Source of the DNA: Colius striatus
Taxonomy: Eukaryota; Chordata; Aves; Coliiformes; Coliidae
Reading direction: 5' to 3'
Length of the DNA: 64,000 nucleotides
Assembly: GCF_028858725.1 (NCBI RefSeq)
Contig: NC_084768.1
Coordinates: 4,137,853-4,201,852, forward strand
The translations under genes and the position numbers were made by a program. Shown in pieces: positions 13,601 to 28,918 of this stretch (its first letter is position 1; each line of letters opens with the position of its first letter). Below the pieces are notes generated by a model that made no database searches, was not told the origin of the DNA, and was given only the letters and a program-made list of their open reading frames with translations.

Positions 13601-16600
13601 TAACTTTCCAGACTTCTGTATTTTTGTTACTTTTGGAAAGTTCAGAGGCATGCACCTTTTAAATGTCTAATTCTTATGTTAACCACCAGCATGGAAAAGG
13701 AGAAAGGAGGGAAAAGGGAAAAGGAGAAATAAGGAGGTGTGAACTTCAGTTGCAAGTATGGAAATGCACAGCAGCACAGCCATCCCCATCAGTACTTCCT
13801 GTCACTTTCCTCTCAGGGGCATGTTTCTTGTATTATGAGGCTAAATGCTGCTGGTGAGGCAAGTCAGGAGCTCACCCAGTGTGAATTACTCACATTGAAG
13901 GAGGTTTAGGAGCATGAAAATGGCAACTTCGCATTAAGTGCTGGAAATATGTGCTGAAAAAACCACTGTTGAAACGTGCACGTATTTTGCAAAGACATGA
14001 GTATTTGGAGAACAGCAAAAGACATTGCTAGGCACAGGCAGACATTTTACCTGATTACTTGGCCTCAGTTTCAAAGACATTTCTGTTGGCAGCAGCACCA
14101 GCTCAGGCAGCCTCTCCTCTCCCCAGCCCTCAGCATTTAATTAGCCCCGTTCCACGCTCATAAAGCTGTTTGTATACCGTGTAGTGAAACCAAGCAAAGA
14201 GGCATGTTGCAGAGAAACAAAGAGAGAAAGACAAAGAGGTGGAGAGCAAATTGTTTCCAGGTGTAGCCATAGACTGTCTCACATTCAAAGGCTGGGTTGC
14301 TTAAAGTATAACTCAGGCACATTGTCCTGTTTCTGCACAGCACAGCATAGACTGAGGAACTGATCTGGCTGGGAGGTATTTTTTTGGCTGGAATGGGGAA
14401 GTAGAATTTTGTTTCTGCAGCTGGACTGATTTCCCATCCGGTTCATCGGGAGGCTGGGCACAGCCTTGTACAAGTGTTTTTGTGGGGTGAACTGGATGAG
14501 GAATTCATCCATGTTAAAAATAACCAAGAAGGTGGTGGGTGTTGGGTTATTTTAGTGCTTCTAACCTACTTCACAGGATGGCTCCACAAACAGTTTTACC
14601 TATGTCGTATTCTGACAGCAGGAGAAAGAGGAGGGTTGTGTCATGGGTCACTATTATCAAAGGGAATGCCCCTCCAATGCAGCCGCCTGCAGTGCACCTG
14701 AGTGCAGTGGCAGCAGAGCCGCCCCACACACCAGCTCAGCCAAACTGTCCTGCCCACTTTGTGTAGCCAGTTTTGGAAACAGAAAGCTACTGTGAAGTCC
14801 TCAGATTCTGCTTTCTATTCTAAAATTCTTGACTCTGGCACTTGCACAGCCTTAAGCCCTGGACACCTCTGTGGTGACTGTCCTGCCTCCAGGGCCACTC
14901 TCCTGCCTGCTGCTGCCAGAAAGATGAGATAGGAATTTGCCAGAATGCTCCAGACAGAAGAATCACAGTTCCTCCCTACCAGAGTTAGTGCAGAGGACTT
15001 TACAACTCGGATTTCTCCTCACTGGCCACTGTGGACAGCATAGTAGATGGAATCAGCTTTTTGTGGATTTGGAGATAACCCATCTGATCCTTCAGTGCAG
15101 CTAGGCTTACACCTAGTCCTCTTGCTCCAGGTCTTTATATGATACAGGATGGCAACAGCCCTGGGTGTGGGGATGGTCCTCACTTGCAGGTTTGGGCCAG
15201 CCTACAGCATCCTCCAGTCACCAGGTGGCAGCTTCAGATGCAGATACAAACTTCACAGTTGAGTTCAAAAAGAGGTTGGCATCTGGAGGACTAGTTTGTT
15301 GGTTTACAATAGATCCTCACACACTGTGGAACACATGCACAGGCAAAGCTTTCCTCCTGTTTTTAATCTGTTGATGTATAGTTGCACCTACGCAAGTCTT
15401 CTTGGAATGAAAATGGACCCTCATAAGGCAAAGATCATTTCCTTTCAGTGAGTATGTGACACTGTGACTCAGTCTACGAACGTGGAGGATTTTTTCGTTC
15501 AACATTGAGTTGAGTGGCTTTGCTTCTTCCAGATGTACTTGAAGATAAGAGCCACTAGAAACTGCGGAATGACTGAGGCATGAACTCTTCTATTAGGAAG
15601 CAAACACCGTGTATGTTTGCCACAGGGTGACTATCTCTAGCAACACTCACAGACACTGATCACAGGTCTCATGTTGTGAATATCATTCTGATTTGGAGCT
15701 CTGTCTGTAACTGTGATTTTTATAGGAGCAGCGACTTCTTTTGGATTCAGTTATTAAAAAAAAATGGCAGCCAAGAATCCCAAACTGTGCTTAGTAAGAT
15801 TATTTGAACATATGTGTCTGTATGTAAGGTCGAGTCACATCCTCGTGTTGTTTCCGAGAGCTTACTGCTGCCTGATAGCGTTAGCTTGAGCAGAACTGCC
15901 TAGGAACGTACAATGAGGACTTCTGCTCTTCTTGCAGGAAGCAAGAATTGCCCATGAAACAGGACTTCAGCTGATAGAAAGCCATTGAAATAAATATTCC
16001 TTCTTGTGCAATGCTGTTTCTAAAGGCATTTCTGTCCAGGTATATTCACTACTCTCTTACAGTTATCTCATTAGATCTTCTCAGATCAAACTTAGCACTA
16101 ATCTTTAACCCAAACCTCACATTGTATACTGTATTTGATGTGTGCAAAAGAAATAGGAATAAGGAAAATGTCTTATATACATTTTTACTGCTTATGATCA
16201 TTTAGTGACCGAGGCTTCCCCTTTGGAGACTTATCAATTCCTGTCTCAGTCACCAGGAAGAAGAATAATGGTTTTTTTTTACACTGGACATTCATAATCT
16301 CTAAAACCAAACTGTCATTAAGATGGACTACTGCCAAAATAGCTGACATTAAATGTACTTAGGGTACATTATTCGTGAAACTTTCACAAGGAAATAGATA
16401 TAATAAGCCAAAAGGTCTGTTAGACAAGGGGAAAGAACTCTCCTGGCCCATTTGTACCATCGGTTGAGTTTCTGTGGTTGTTTTTAGCTTGCTGGTCCCC
16501 TCGTCCTGCACCAGTGTCCGAGTTTGAAAGTCTGTTCACTTTTTCCTAACCTGCTAACTGTTCAAATTTGGAACATGGTGGGAGGTTGAGGGTGAAGTTA

Positions 16601-18990
16601 GAGGAGATGGAGCGAGCTGATCTGATAGCTCTCTGATCCTTAAAGGAGGAGGAACCATTCCTTCTCACAGCTATGCATTCCTGAAGCTTATTGTGTGCTG
16701 GCTCTGATGCTTGTTGGGCCCTTCCAACTGCTAACCAAGCAGAAAACACACTTTTTGTCTTGCAAAGCTAATAGTTTCTTGCCAGACAGGGAGTTAAATC
16801 AGCTCACCAAAAGTCTAGAGAGTGCTATACTTTGAATAAAAGGGTGGAAGTGGAATCATCAGGCTTGGCCTAAAGGAAAGGCAGAAAAAAGAGAGACTGT
16901 AACCTCCTCCTTTTTGATTGCTCATCAAATCACACACAAAGTCTTTGTATACTTGTGATCTGTAAAAAGAAAAATCTGTGAAAATTAACAACAGTCCAGA
17001 GTCCAGCTAGAGCAGCTGTTCTGCCAGCTAGGAGTGGCTGGTGCTGCAGAGATTAAAGTGCCTTCAACTAAAATATTTTATTAACAAGGGTTTAAATCTT
17101 GATTTTAGTGCTTGTTAAGACAAATGCAGCTACACCTCTAGGACAGAAACATGCTGCAAGCTATCCTGACAAGGTTGTGAGGAATTAGACCCACTCTCAC
17201 CTCAGAACAGATTTTGTCAAAGTCCGAACTCCAGATTTTCAGCCCCTCTGCTCCTGTGCTTTGACAAAGAACAGAGACCTTGGCTTTAAAGCAGCTTTGC
17301 AATTCCTGTTTGCTGTGCTATACAAGGGTCTGAGGCTGCTTAATTACACTGGAGCCCCAACCACAGAATACTGCAAGGCTTTCCAGATACCTCTCCTCCC
17401 GTCATCTCACACACCCCATGACTGAGCGCAGGACTGGTACAAATCCCTCCCATGAGTTTTATTTGACTGAGAAAGCTTCTGGTACAATTGGTATTCTCAA
17501 GTGGTGGTTTCCACCCCATTCAAAAGGACCCATGTAAGGCCAGATGGTTTAGATTACAGGACGCCTTGTTTGTGCCGGAGGTCTGAAACCTCCATCCTCC
17601 CCTGCCCCTGCCGTAAGGAACCGGTGCAGAGGAGGAGGAGGAGGGCAGGTCCCCGAGCACAGCTGGTGTGGGCAGCCATGGGGACCAGGCTGGGTGGGAG
17701 ATCGATGCAGCCTCAGGCATCAAACAGTGCTAAGCGGGGAAAATGCTCTCAGCACAATGAAACTTCGGAAGAAAATGAGGAGAAAGAAAAAGCTCAATAA
17801 GCCTTGTCTCTGCTGCTGCGTGGCTGCCCACCACAATGTAGGGACGTCTGACTGATCCCTAATGCACCCCCAAAGTAGCTCCCATAACTTGTACCAAGGG
17901 TTGCTGAGGGGTGATCTGCCAGCTTCCAGCTGCAGACTGAGTGAACAGCCAAACCAATCTGCTCTGCATTTGGTTTTCACTATTTCTTATCAAAATACTG
18001 ACCTGATACAGGGAAGATCTTACAAAACATAATAAAGTCTGCTGCTGCCAAGGAATGATTGCTGCTAGCTAACATTTATTTTTCCACAATTATATTCAGG
18101 GCTGTTGAAGGCTTGGTTGTCCTTTCGAGACAGACCAGATCAAGGAGTGGTGTGTACAGTACATCATCCCAGGATAAATCCGGGGAGGCTCTATGACTCA
18201 GAAGTGAGTCACTGCTCCTCCTCTGTTTCTTCCAGACTCTTGGGGGCGTACCAATTTATTGTCGGTCTGTATCTGCAGGAAATGATTCCCCCCAGCTCAG
18301 CTACCCTCCGCAGAAGGAATTCTGACACGTTCTGCTCGTCCCTTGCCTCTTGGGAGGGGCAAAGAGGTGAGCAGACGTTGTATGACTGCACACCGAGACC
18401 CTAGGGCTCGGTACCCCATGCAGAGATCTAAGAGACAAGCAGAGAAACGAGGGAGTTGGGTTTTTTTCTTCCTTGAATGACATACTGTCCAGGTGATTAT
18501 TTGGAACTAGATTGTTCCTACCAACCCCCCAAATCCCAACTACTAAACTAAGATTGACCTTTCAGAGTGTTATTTCTAAGAACTTGGACAAAATAAGATA
18601 GTATGACTCAAACAACAGGAGGAAGAGCGTCTGCATCACAGTTAAGCCACACAAATTACTTTCACTGTCAGGATCAAGTATTCTAAAAAACATCCTCAAG
18701 AATGATTAATCTTCTTTTCTCTTTAGCAAGGCAGATGGAAGTATACCAGCAGAGCCAGGTGGGAAGTGTTTAAACAATATTAACTTAGTCTCCAGCCAGT
18801 CTCCACTAGTAGGAACACAAGCTCTAGGTTGGAAGGGAAAACAATAACTAAAGTACCAGATTTTTACATATGGATGCACAAGATATTCAGATAATCACGG
18901 AAAAGCATGAGAAGGTACTGAACAGCAAGTAGGCCTGTTCAACTTTGCATTCAAAGTTTGTGAGCCTGAGGAGACTGAATGTATTATAGA

Positions 18991-19019
18991 AATGCAAATA
19001 CAAATACAAATGCAAATAC
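18991..19019. repeat. Short (CAAATA)n tandem run
   Basis: About four to five imperfect copies of a caaata hexamer with one T-to-G-type variant. Simple repeat with no other visible role. Confidence 0.7.
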
Positions 19020-22000
19020 TATTTTCCAGAGGCAATGCCAATTAAAGAATTTCTTCCTCCCTGCCATTCACCGTCCTCCCCATGCTCATTTTCCTATCCC
19101 ACTCACTCCTAGTTGTGTTTCATGAGACAGTGCTCGGAGACAACCCTTTACCATCTCTGACTGCTCATCCCCAGCCTTGTGCCACTCTGGCACAACTGGC
19201 TGCATAGTCAAGTGGTAAATGCTCTATTCTGCAAGATAAGTGCTGAAGTGGGCCTGAAGGGGCCTTTTAAATAAAAGAAAAATAGCTGTAGAATGGCAAA
19301 GAGGAATGAATGAGAATTATGATTGTTTGGAATTACAGATGTTAAAATCTAAACAAACCCCCAAATCCAAAATTCCTAAATAAAGGCTTTGAACATGAGT
19401 ATATGACTAATTAAGATAATATGCACACAGAAATTTAATTTGCAGTATTATAAATCATATTAAAAATAAATTTTCTCGTCTTTGTAAAAGCTCGTGCATT
19501 AGTTTTCACCACATTTCTGGTTAGTCTTGGCACAGGCTGGCCCTTGAACTTAAATTCTCTTAAAAGGAATGGTTTCCAGTTTTCTTCTCTTTCCTTAACA
19601 TTTGTCACAGCCCATTATTACTGTATAGGAAATGGTTCTGCTGGCCAGCTGCAGGCTGCTGAGGGGGATGTGGCAGATCGCTGGCGGCCAGCACAGCAGG
19701 GGATTACTGGAGATCACTGTCTGCATGGAAGGAAACCTGGAGGGGCATGTTTCCAGTAACACTGCAGACCTAATGAGTGCCCAGTTTTATGGTAAGACCT
19801 AGCAGTGAGGCTGCCAGGCTGCTGCTTCATGCTGTGCTGTTCTATAACATTCATTTATCACCGTATTTCTCATACTTGTTTACAGTTTGCAAGGCACTGG
19901 AGCACTTTCTGATAAATATGCTAAAATAAACACCACAGGCTCCTGCCCAGTAACTCCTATGTATAATCACAGCACAGCTACATAATGATAATGCACGTGG
20001 ACAACACTGAAGGCTGGAGAACAGAAGATGATTAATAGGTATAGTGAGATTCTGTGAAGAAAACAAAGGAAATAAACCAGCTCTATCAGTGGGTATTTTA
20101 CCACTGTGGAGAAGCACAACAATAAGTTGTAACTGAACAATGACATCCTAGAGAAAACAGAACTCCCCATAAAAAGCTCCTTAAGAACAGCTTCCCTGTT
20201 ACATCACGGACACCTCATTTAGAAAATTTAAGACCAGAAAAAGAACGACTTCCAAGAAGACAGGCCATCAGTAAATGCTCCCATCCCCAGCTCCTGTGAT
20301 GCTGTGCCCTTATGGTAAAAAATATCTCCATCTTAATTTTGTCTTAAGAGAATTTGGGAACTCTGAAAAACAGATCAAAAGCTGGAAGAGCGAGGTGTAC
20401 TTGAATTTGGATTTGTCTTGTGTCTAACCTGGCAGAGGGAAGCGGCACCGGAGCTACCCAGCTGAGGCCAGTCCATCCCCTGGAATGTGGCTGCCGGAGC
20501 CGGGCTGATGGATGCTGACAGCACTGCTTTCATCTGGCAGAGTCCCCACCACCAGCTGCGCCGGGGAAAGAAAGAGCGTGCAGGAATTCACAGCATTCCC
20601 CCTCTGATTAATCCCCGGCTTTCCCGCTGCGCCTGAATGAATTGGGCTAGGGATTCGTGGCTCTGCTGGGGGAGATTTGCTGGTTTCTCTGAGCTCCCTG
20701 GGGGGAAGTGATATAGAGAGCAAATAACCAGCAGGCAGTGCCGAAGTGATGTAATGGGCCAGGGCATGAAAGCCCCTCGCCTCTGCTCTACCCACCTTTC
20801 CCGGGCTTTTCTCCATGTGACGAGGAGTGGGTGCAGAAGAAAACTCCATGCTGCTGCCACAAAGCTGTAGCTTTACAGTTTATAAAGCACACCCTTAATT
20901 CCTTGGCCAATTTCTACATAGATTGGCCCAGTTACAGAAATAAGTCACATTTAAGCCAAGATCTTGATAGCACAAAGACAGCTTGGTTAAAAACTGACAG
21001 GTGATCTGAGGATGAAGACAGTTAAGTGCCAGGGTGCAAAGCCCTGTGGCCAGTTGAGTCACAGCCCTTGGCAGCCACCCCAAACCCTCTATCCTGGCTC
21101 CCTCCTTCTTACCAGGCTGGACAATAACTAAATATCAGTGTGGCATTTTAAAAATGATACCTAATGTTGGCAGAATGGTGGGAAGGCTCTGGAAGTATTG
21201 GATTTCAGAAACTAACCTGAACCTTAGAAGACAGTCAGTAAGTGTAATCCAACTGATTAACCAGGTACTTAGGGACTATGTGGAAATGTACACATGAAGT
21301 CTAGCTATAATTATGTAGGCCTTGCTATAAAATAACATCACTGGGCTATCCTGATGTTTGAAAAAATTGGATGGTCTCAGATGCTTGTAGTAAAGAAGAA
21401 AAAAAGTTTGTAGGTATGCACAAAGCTTCACATCCCTCTGCTTCCCCAAGTAAGTTTCTTTAAAAGAGAAAAGCATTTTCTTGCCGCGTGCTCTTCAGAC
21501 AGCTCCAGTTTCTATTTTCAAGATCCAGAGGAAGGAAACGTGACAGAAGATCTGTTTTTCCCACCTGTGTGACTCACATGTAGCTAGCAATCTCTGTCAT
21601 TAATAAATCAGCAAATACTGCAAGATGGTGGGGATTTTTTTCCCTTTAGTTTTGTTATTGTTTTGTGCATGTTCTGAAATCTGGTATGATAGCTCTGAGA
21701 ATATTTAGATGTTACATTACAGATATAAATGTAAGAAACATAACAAACAATGACAAAGACAACAGAAGCTGGCATCTGGATTATTTGGTCACTTTATAAA
21801 TATGAAACACAGTTCTGAATATTGCGCTGCAAAAACTTCACAGTGCATAAATTGTGATCATGTTGTAGCAGGGAAAGCAATGAAAATGCATCACTTCAAA
21901 TACTGTTAAAACACAAATCTATGCACAGCTGAAGCAGACTCATTAAGTAAGCCATTCTCCAAGGGTTAATCACTCAGCCCAGCCAACAGCTTGCACTTTT

Positions 22001-24385
22001 GCCTTAGTCTCTTCTGTGACAGGGTGGAGGGTGACACCGCTATTCTGAGCAGCTTTTATTAAACCCACCTTGCGGAAGCCACCTGTCCTGCAGTGCAGCG
22101 AGCTCGCAGGCTCTCGTGTTCTGGTTTTTAACATACCATTATTGGTTTAGATTCAGATTACATCATATTTTTCATTAATTTTGTACCTTTACAAACGTGG
22201 CTCCTGAGTTCTGAAGACTCGGAATGCTGCTGCAGCTCCGGTATAAAAATTCCTGATGCAACTGCCACTTCTGCAGTAGACAATAATTACTCTGGCATTA
22301 ATGAAGCTGTTAAATACACTGCTGCTGTTCTGCTGAGACCAGAGGACAATGGCCTGAGACCTAAAAATGAAAAAGTTGGATTGTATTTTCAAAGCTAAAA
22401 CATTACAACTGGGAATCTCTTTTGAGGTTTCTGTGGAAAAATTCACTCTGCTAACTGCACATCCCAGCCATGGTTTCCTGGCTTTCTATAATATCCTCTC
22501 CATAAACATCCCAAAGTTCCCTGTTTGCAGTGATTCTCAGGTCACTGGTATGGATTGGATTTAGTGGAGAGGCAAGGAGGGCTACACACTCAGTCCCCCA
22601 GCTCCATCTGCCGCAGGAAGCACTCAAGTGCCTCCTGCCAGCAGGAAACCTGTTGTTCTACCTCATCTCTTCCATATCAGGGATACATTTAGGCTTACTC
22701 AGAGGTACTTCTCATCCCAGTGTGAAAACCAGGGGAAACCAAGACAATGTAATTAAACATTGTGCTTATTGTCACAAAGCAAGGCTAGGTCTGGAACCAC
22801 CAAGCTTCCACTTCCAGTTACAGAGCTCGTTCTCTGACAGCCTTCATTTTAAAATATTGCTATAAATACTGAATTAAAGTATCTTGCAAGGACAAAATTT
22901 AAATTTCCTTCCATTTCTTTAGCACTACTCAATGCAGTTATTCAGAATACCTCCTTAAAAGTACCAGGTTGCTTCCAATTTGAAAGACTTTCTTCCTTTT
23001 TTACTTTATTACTAACAATACCAGCTAAAAATGACTCCGTTAGAATTGAGAACTCACTGTTAGGTGTATCTTGTCATCTTAAATGATTAAATCATGGTCA
23101 TGAAGGATCAATGCTGAAAAAAGGATCTCGTTGGACAAAATGGGCAAAATCTTGTATGCAACTGTGAGGCTAAGAGCTGCAAAGGAACCACAGGTGACCC
23201 TAGTTCAAAAGAGGTTTCAAGAAGGCTTTATCCATTGCTGTGTTTTAATGGCTGTATTGAACAATCTCGGAGAATCCTACAGCCCTCGCTTCCCAGCCCT
23301 GCTGAAGAGCTCCCCTGCAGCTCCAGTGCCTGCAGTTGCTGAATAAATGTTTCTCACACTACAGCTCAATTAAGTCAAGAATATCAGGGGGAAGATGATC
23401 CAAGCAATTCACTAGTCTGTATAGCGCACATAACCCACAGGACAGTAGAGAATTCAAAACTCTTCCACCCATCTTTTAAAATGTACCTTAAGACTTTACA
23501 GGGTGTTTTGACTCTAATTTTTCTCTTTCATTCTTTTTCTGGCTTTGCTAGCTGTTCACTATGTTTCACAATCAATGTCATAGAGCATATCTATAATCTG
23601 CAGTGTAGCAAACTAAGCTAAATATGTTGCCAGTAACTAAAATCATTAACAGCGTACCACAATATAATATTGCAAGGGAGCACATTCAAACCAAGTCTGA
23701 AACAATCCCAGTGTGAAGCTGCAACGGGATTTGCTGCAAAGATTTATAAAAACATAAGCATCACAATAAAGGACCTATGACAACTGTTGATTTTTCATCG
23801 TGCTTCCATTTCAGTTGTAAATATTCACATAGGTGGTTACCAGCAAGAAAAATGTAAGCTCCTTTGGAAGTCTGTTGCTTCCTAAAGACTGTTGTTTTCT
23901 AGCCCTTGACAGAGATTTAAAATGCTAAAGTGATTTTCAGAACACCACCTCTCATCCTTGTTTGTGCATTCTTTTTTCCTGGTGCTGTAAAAGGCTAATT
24001 CACATATTACCAATTACTGCATCTTTGACAAAACAAGTAGCAGCAAGAAGAAATCTCTGTGGTTTTTATGATACTAGTAAGTAGAAGTCAAGATAACGTT
24101 TCATGCCGAGTGGGTCAGGAAAGTAGTATCTGAAGAAAGATTTTTATGGCCATACCTTGTCTGGCCATAGCTGATGTAATTTTCTAGGTACTGTTTAATA
24201 CTCAAGTCCTTCATGAAAATTTGCACCGAAACTCAAGGTAGAGATATCCTACAAATCATGGCTAATTTAATGGACTTCAAAGCTCAGACATGAGGGTTTT
24301 TTCTTCAAAAAGTGTCTTCCATGAATTTGAAACAATCCAGCATTCACAAGGGCTAATGACTCTGCAGTGGTGGACACTGCATGGT

Positions 24386-24443
24386 ACACACACACACACA
24401 GACACGATGCATGCATAGACACACACAGACACACACACACACA
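24386..24443. repeat. (AC)n microsatellite, interrupted
   Basis: Two AC runs flank a short gatgcatgcatag interruption. A short AT run follows at about 24528-24541. Confidence 0.9.
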
Positions 24444-27400
24444 TCTTTCTTTTATCTAAACAAAGATTTTTTTCCTTACAAATAAAAAACCCACTAGGGA
24501 GTTGGAGAACTCATTTCAGCTCATGTGCATATATATATACACGATACAGAGAGAGATGTGTGCTTTTTATTTTGGTTGCATTGGACAATTGAACATCTAA
24601 TTTGTCTTCTAATTAGGCCTTTTTAATGGTTAAATCCTCCACATTGTAAACAAGAATGAATAAGCCTTTACCTAGATGCACACGTTCTGCCTCGGTTCCT
24701 CTTCCCTTGCAATAAGGCTGAGGCTCTGCTGGCCAAAGGCAGGGCCAGGTTGCCCTTGGGCTACTGGCTAATGGGGTGAGCCAGCTGAACCCCATAAGAC
24801 TTTTCAGGTGGGTTCAGTGTACACAGCAAGATCCTGTAAAAGTGAAAAAGGCCTTTTTAGAACTAATTGCAGGGCTTTTCTTTGTGATTTTGGTACTGCA
24901 TCAACTGTGCTGCCTTTGTGTGTAATGCAAATCACAGTAAACGGTATTTTTATTCCTTTCTATGTTCCATGGTTGCAAAAATTGCTGACAGAAACTGCCA
25001 AAATGCTCCACTAATAACTATAAAGCTGTTTCATTGGTATAAATGTCTTGCATTAATGCAGACCATCTACTTTAGGGGCCTTTAATGATGCAACTACACT
25101 GACATTTACAGCAATGAAAACTTCTCTGCTATTTTCTCAGATTAGGGGATCAAAATCTAGGTGGGTATGTAAAAAGAAGTGGGGTATGTTAAAAGCTGAC
25201 AACTGGTTAATAGTCTAAATGGAGAGAACATAGGCATCAAAAAGTGGATGTGCTGATCTGGAACTACATATTTAGACTCAATTCTTTCAAGTAACATTTT
25301 CCTGACAACAGAAAACAACTACGTCACATCTGCCAAAATGTGCTGTACATAACAGCAGTTCCTACAGCATCAATATTATATTTACTCAGTGATTCACCTC
25401 CTTCTGCTGGATGTTTATCTAACTGTGCTGACCACATCCAGTTAAAAATTACTAGCTAGAAATGGCCTTACAAAACCATGTTCAAGGGACTCTAAACAGT
25501 CGAACATAGACTGAGGCTTTGGTGTCGCCACTCATCATCAAACATCTGCACAGAAGAATAAATCAATCAGCACTTTCCTAGAATAATATACCAGTGTTCA
25601 ACCTAACTATTTGCAATTCAATCTGCATCTCCTCTAAAAAAATAGTTCTCTGATGACTTCAGAAAACTCTTGGTTAGGCCTTTAAAATGGAGACCAGTTT
25701 TTAAGAAGCCATTTGGTGACTTCAGGTAACTGTACAGGTAAAATCAACAATGCCTGCTCTGTCATTTCAACCTGTGAAGATCAAATCTATTTTTCCTCTG
25801 ATTTGGGCATCTAGTTACCTAGAGTCTCAGAATGTAATTCACAGATATCAGTGCAATTCAGGACAGACTCTGGTCCTGCAGTGGGGAATTATGCACGCTA
25901 TTAGATTATGCCTTAACTAGAATATAATTCTGCACTTTTCTTCCAGTGCATTTTTTGCAGGAATAAGACAAATCAGAAATTAACAGTTTTCAGTCATGTA
26001 AGCAAAAGTACACATTCCCTGTCTTCTCCAAATGAACTATGCTTCCACAGTTTTAATTATTATGTAATTAACCACAGTTTTGTAAGCTCTTTGTGGCAAG
26101 AAACAAATGTCAACTCCAGCGGCCATGAACTGGATTGTCACTCTCATGTCTCCCTCATCGCCTGTTTTCTCTCCCAGGAGTTTGGTTTCCCAACACTTTT
26201 AGCAGAGGGGCAGAGCCAGAAGCAGAAGAGCTTCCATGTACAAACAGAGTTGCACAGTACTTCACTGTCCTGGGAATGTGTTTTTTCAAGTATTCCCAAC
26301 ACACGTCCAGGCCTAGAGAATAGTCTTTTTTTTGTTTGAAAGATAAATTATTAAGTCCTTAAACCTTCCGGCTGCTAAAATTCAGAGCCCAAACCATATA
26401 CCTTCCTCTTTCAGTCTCTCACTTTTCCATAGGACATGCCACCAAGAGCAGATGACATTTCTCTGAATGAGAAACAGGGAGATGGTTACCTTCCAAAGCT
26501 AATTTCAGCCCAACGGGATCCATCTCCCAGTGCTCCCTATGTAGTCAATGGAGAAGCGTCTGTCACTGGCTACCTTCCTTTCTACTCCCCTCTACCAGGA
26601 CTACAGAGGTTAGTCCTACCGCTGGAGCATCCCGGGAGATAATCCTCTGGAGCACCTCTGCTTACCCATCTCTCCTTTCTGTACAGCTGTGGTGGTTGGT
26701 ATCCTGTGGCACTCGAGCTAATGCATCTGTCCTCAATAAGCCAGCAGTGAAGGGACAGGAGTATAACAGGAAGTGGTCCTGAACTGCCAAGTAGTTTCTT
26801 CCTTTCCCAGCAGGTTTCAAGTGCTTCTCCTGGGGATCGATGGCAAGTCTGGGAATGGCAGAGTTAAAAAACCACTGTGATCCTGTGTTTAATTATGTGA
26901 TAAATGTGGATAAGGGTTTGATGTTATTAGGTATTTTTATAGGAGTTGTAATACAGCTACTGTTTCCTATAGCTGTAATGAACACATGATGAAACTTTCC
27001 ATGACTCGACTGATAATCCTCAGCTTTTCACAGTTCGTGAAGGCATACCTGGCTCTGCACAGTCACCTCTGCCTGAAGATTCATAAAACCTCACATCATC
27101 CAAAATACTAAATTAAACAGCACAAGAGCAGCCCTTCATCTGATATACCCTCAGTGGAACTTAGTTACGTAGGTTAGCTGAGGATCTGACTTTCAACTTC
27201 TCCCAACCCAGACTCTCATCTTCAGTCTAGCTCATTCAACTCCTTCTGTTCTCTTGTACCTCCCAGCAACTAAAATAAGCTTAACATTTAATATTGGTTC
27301 CAGATACTATGCCCAGCATACCTGCAAGGCTCAGTTGTTTCTCTTGTATAGATGCAAATACATCATGTGGGCAAAGAAAATTACCTTTTTGTCAAATTTG

Positions 27401-28899
27401 TTTGGAATCAATTTAATCTGTTTTAGAATGATGTAAGCCCTGAAAAATGCTGTGGGACTGTCTTGAGTCTGTTAGCACTTTTAAGTAAACAAACAAAACC
27501 TGCTTTAATTTAGACAAATTTCCAGGCCACAACTGTCAGAACACCACTGAAAGCTCTTGGTATTAAAAAACAAAATCTAAAACAGAAGGAGGAGGGCTCT
27601 GTGGGAACCTTCCTGCCTTTGGTCTGACAATCCAAAAAGTGTGTTCTGGTTTCCCCCAGCATCCGCTGCACTCCAGAAAGTTTCTAAATAAAGTTGGGTA
27701 AGAACTTCACTCAAAGCTTTAGTGTTCCTTAAATGGCACATCTCCTCTTTGCTGGCAGAGCTGCAGCTCATGTTAAAGTAAGCAACCACATTAACATTTT
27801 TTCTAAATGCTACTTTATATATTTTAAATGCTCATCTCAAAAGTCGCTAAAATAAGCACTTAAAATAACAACTTGAAACACTTGCAGAAGGCTGCATCCA
27901 TTCACAAGAGCTATTTTCTCTGACCTCACTCGGTTTCCCCTCAGTGTTCCTCAAACAAAGGATGCGCCCTCCCATGACAAGAAAGAAAGGCTACATTTCA
28001 GCTTGAGGACTAAACTAAGTCAATTAGAATCTATTGGCTTGTAATTACAGGATTTGTTATTTATCTCAGGCTGCCTCTGAGTATAAAAAAAGTGGTGACT
28101 GATGCCTTCTCTTCATGATAAACATTCACTTACATACATGGGGAGGCTGAAACGCAATGAAGAGTGGGGTTTTTGTCCTTTGAACAAGCTGTGTTCAGCT
28201 TTCATAAGAATGTTTAATCCCCTTTTAAGCCTGAGTGAAAGCAACTTGTATTACATACGGCAAACTCTGATTGTGAACACAGATTCTATTTACTGGAAAA
28301 CTTGTACAATAATATGAGCCAATACATTAACTGCAAAGGCATTTTTTATAAAATCTGCAAATGAAAATCACATCAAATGAAATTGCTATGCAAAGTGAGC
28401 ATTTCAGAGATAATGTATCTCATGAAAGTCTAACACTTATGGAAAATGAAATAAGCATGAAAATTACAACTGAACACATTCTGACACATTCACAGAACAG
28501 AGTACTGAAAGATTTACAAAGCCAGAAAATGATACTTGTCAACTTAAACCAGAAACAATAAGAAGCCCAAATTTCACTTGAAATACATATCCAAGCATGT
28601 GCATCATCAATTCCTTCTTTAGCAGGCAGAGCATCCAGCATTTTTGCTACCATCAACACTTCTTTGAATTTCAGACCCCTCAAATATATTCTCCTGCTTT
28701 ACATGAATTTGTCACACTCTTTCCTTCCCCATTATCACTTGCACCACAGAGAGCACAAAAAAAATCACATAAAATCCCACAGGAAATGCAAAAGATCTAT
28801 ATAAAGCTGCAAAGTGTCTTCTGTGTCTTCATCTCTTCACAAGTTTCTCGAACTGATGGGAGAAGAGAGTTCTGGCTACACCAAGGAACTGAAAAAAGC

Positions 28900-28918
28900 A
28901 ACCACCACCACCACCACA
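28900..28918. repeat. (ACC)n microsatellite
   Basis: About six ACC/CAC triplets in unique intergenic sequence. Confidence 0.8.

Noticed and set aside
20454-20860. Overlapping minus-strand open frames of 90-131 codons in a slightly GC-richer stretch
   Set aside because: No similarity I recognise, no splice context, and both frames are open because of base composition.
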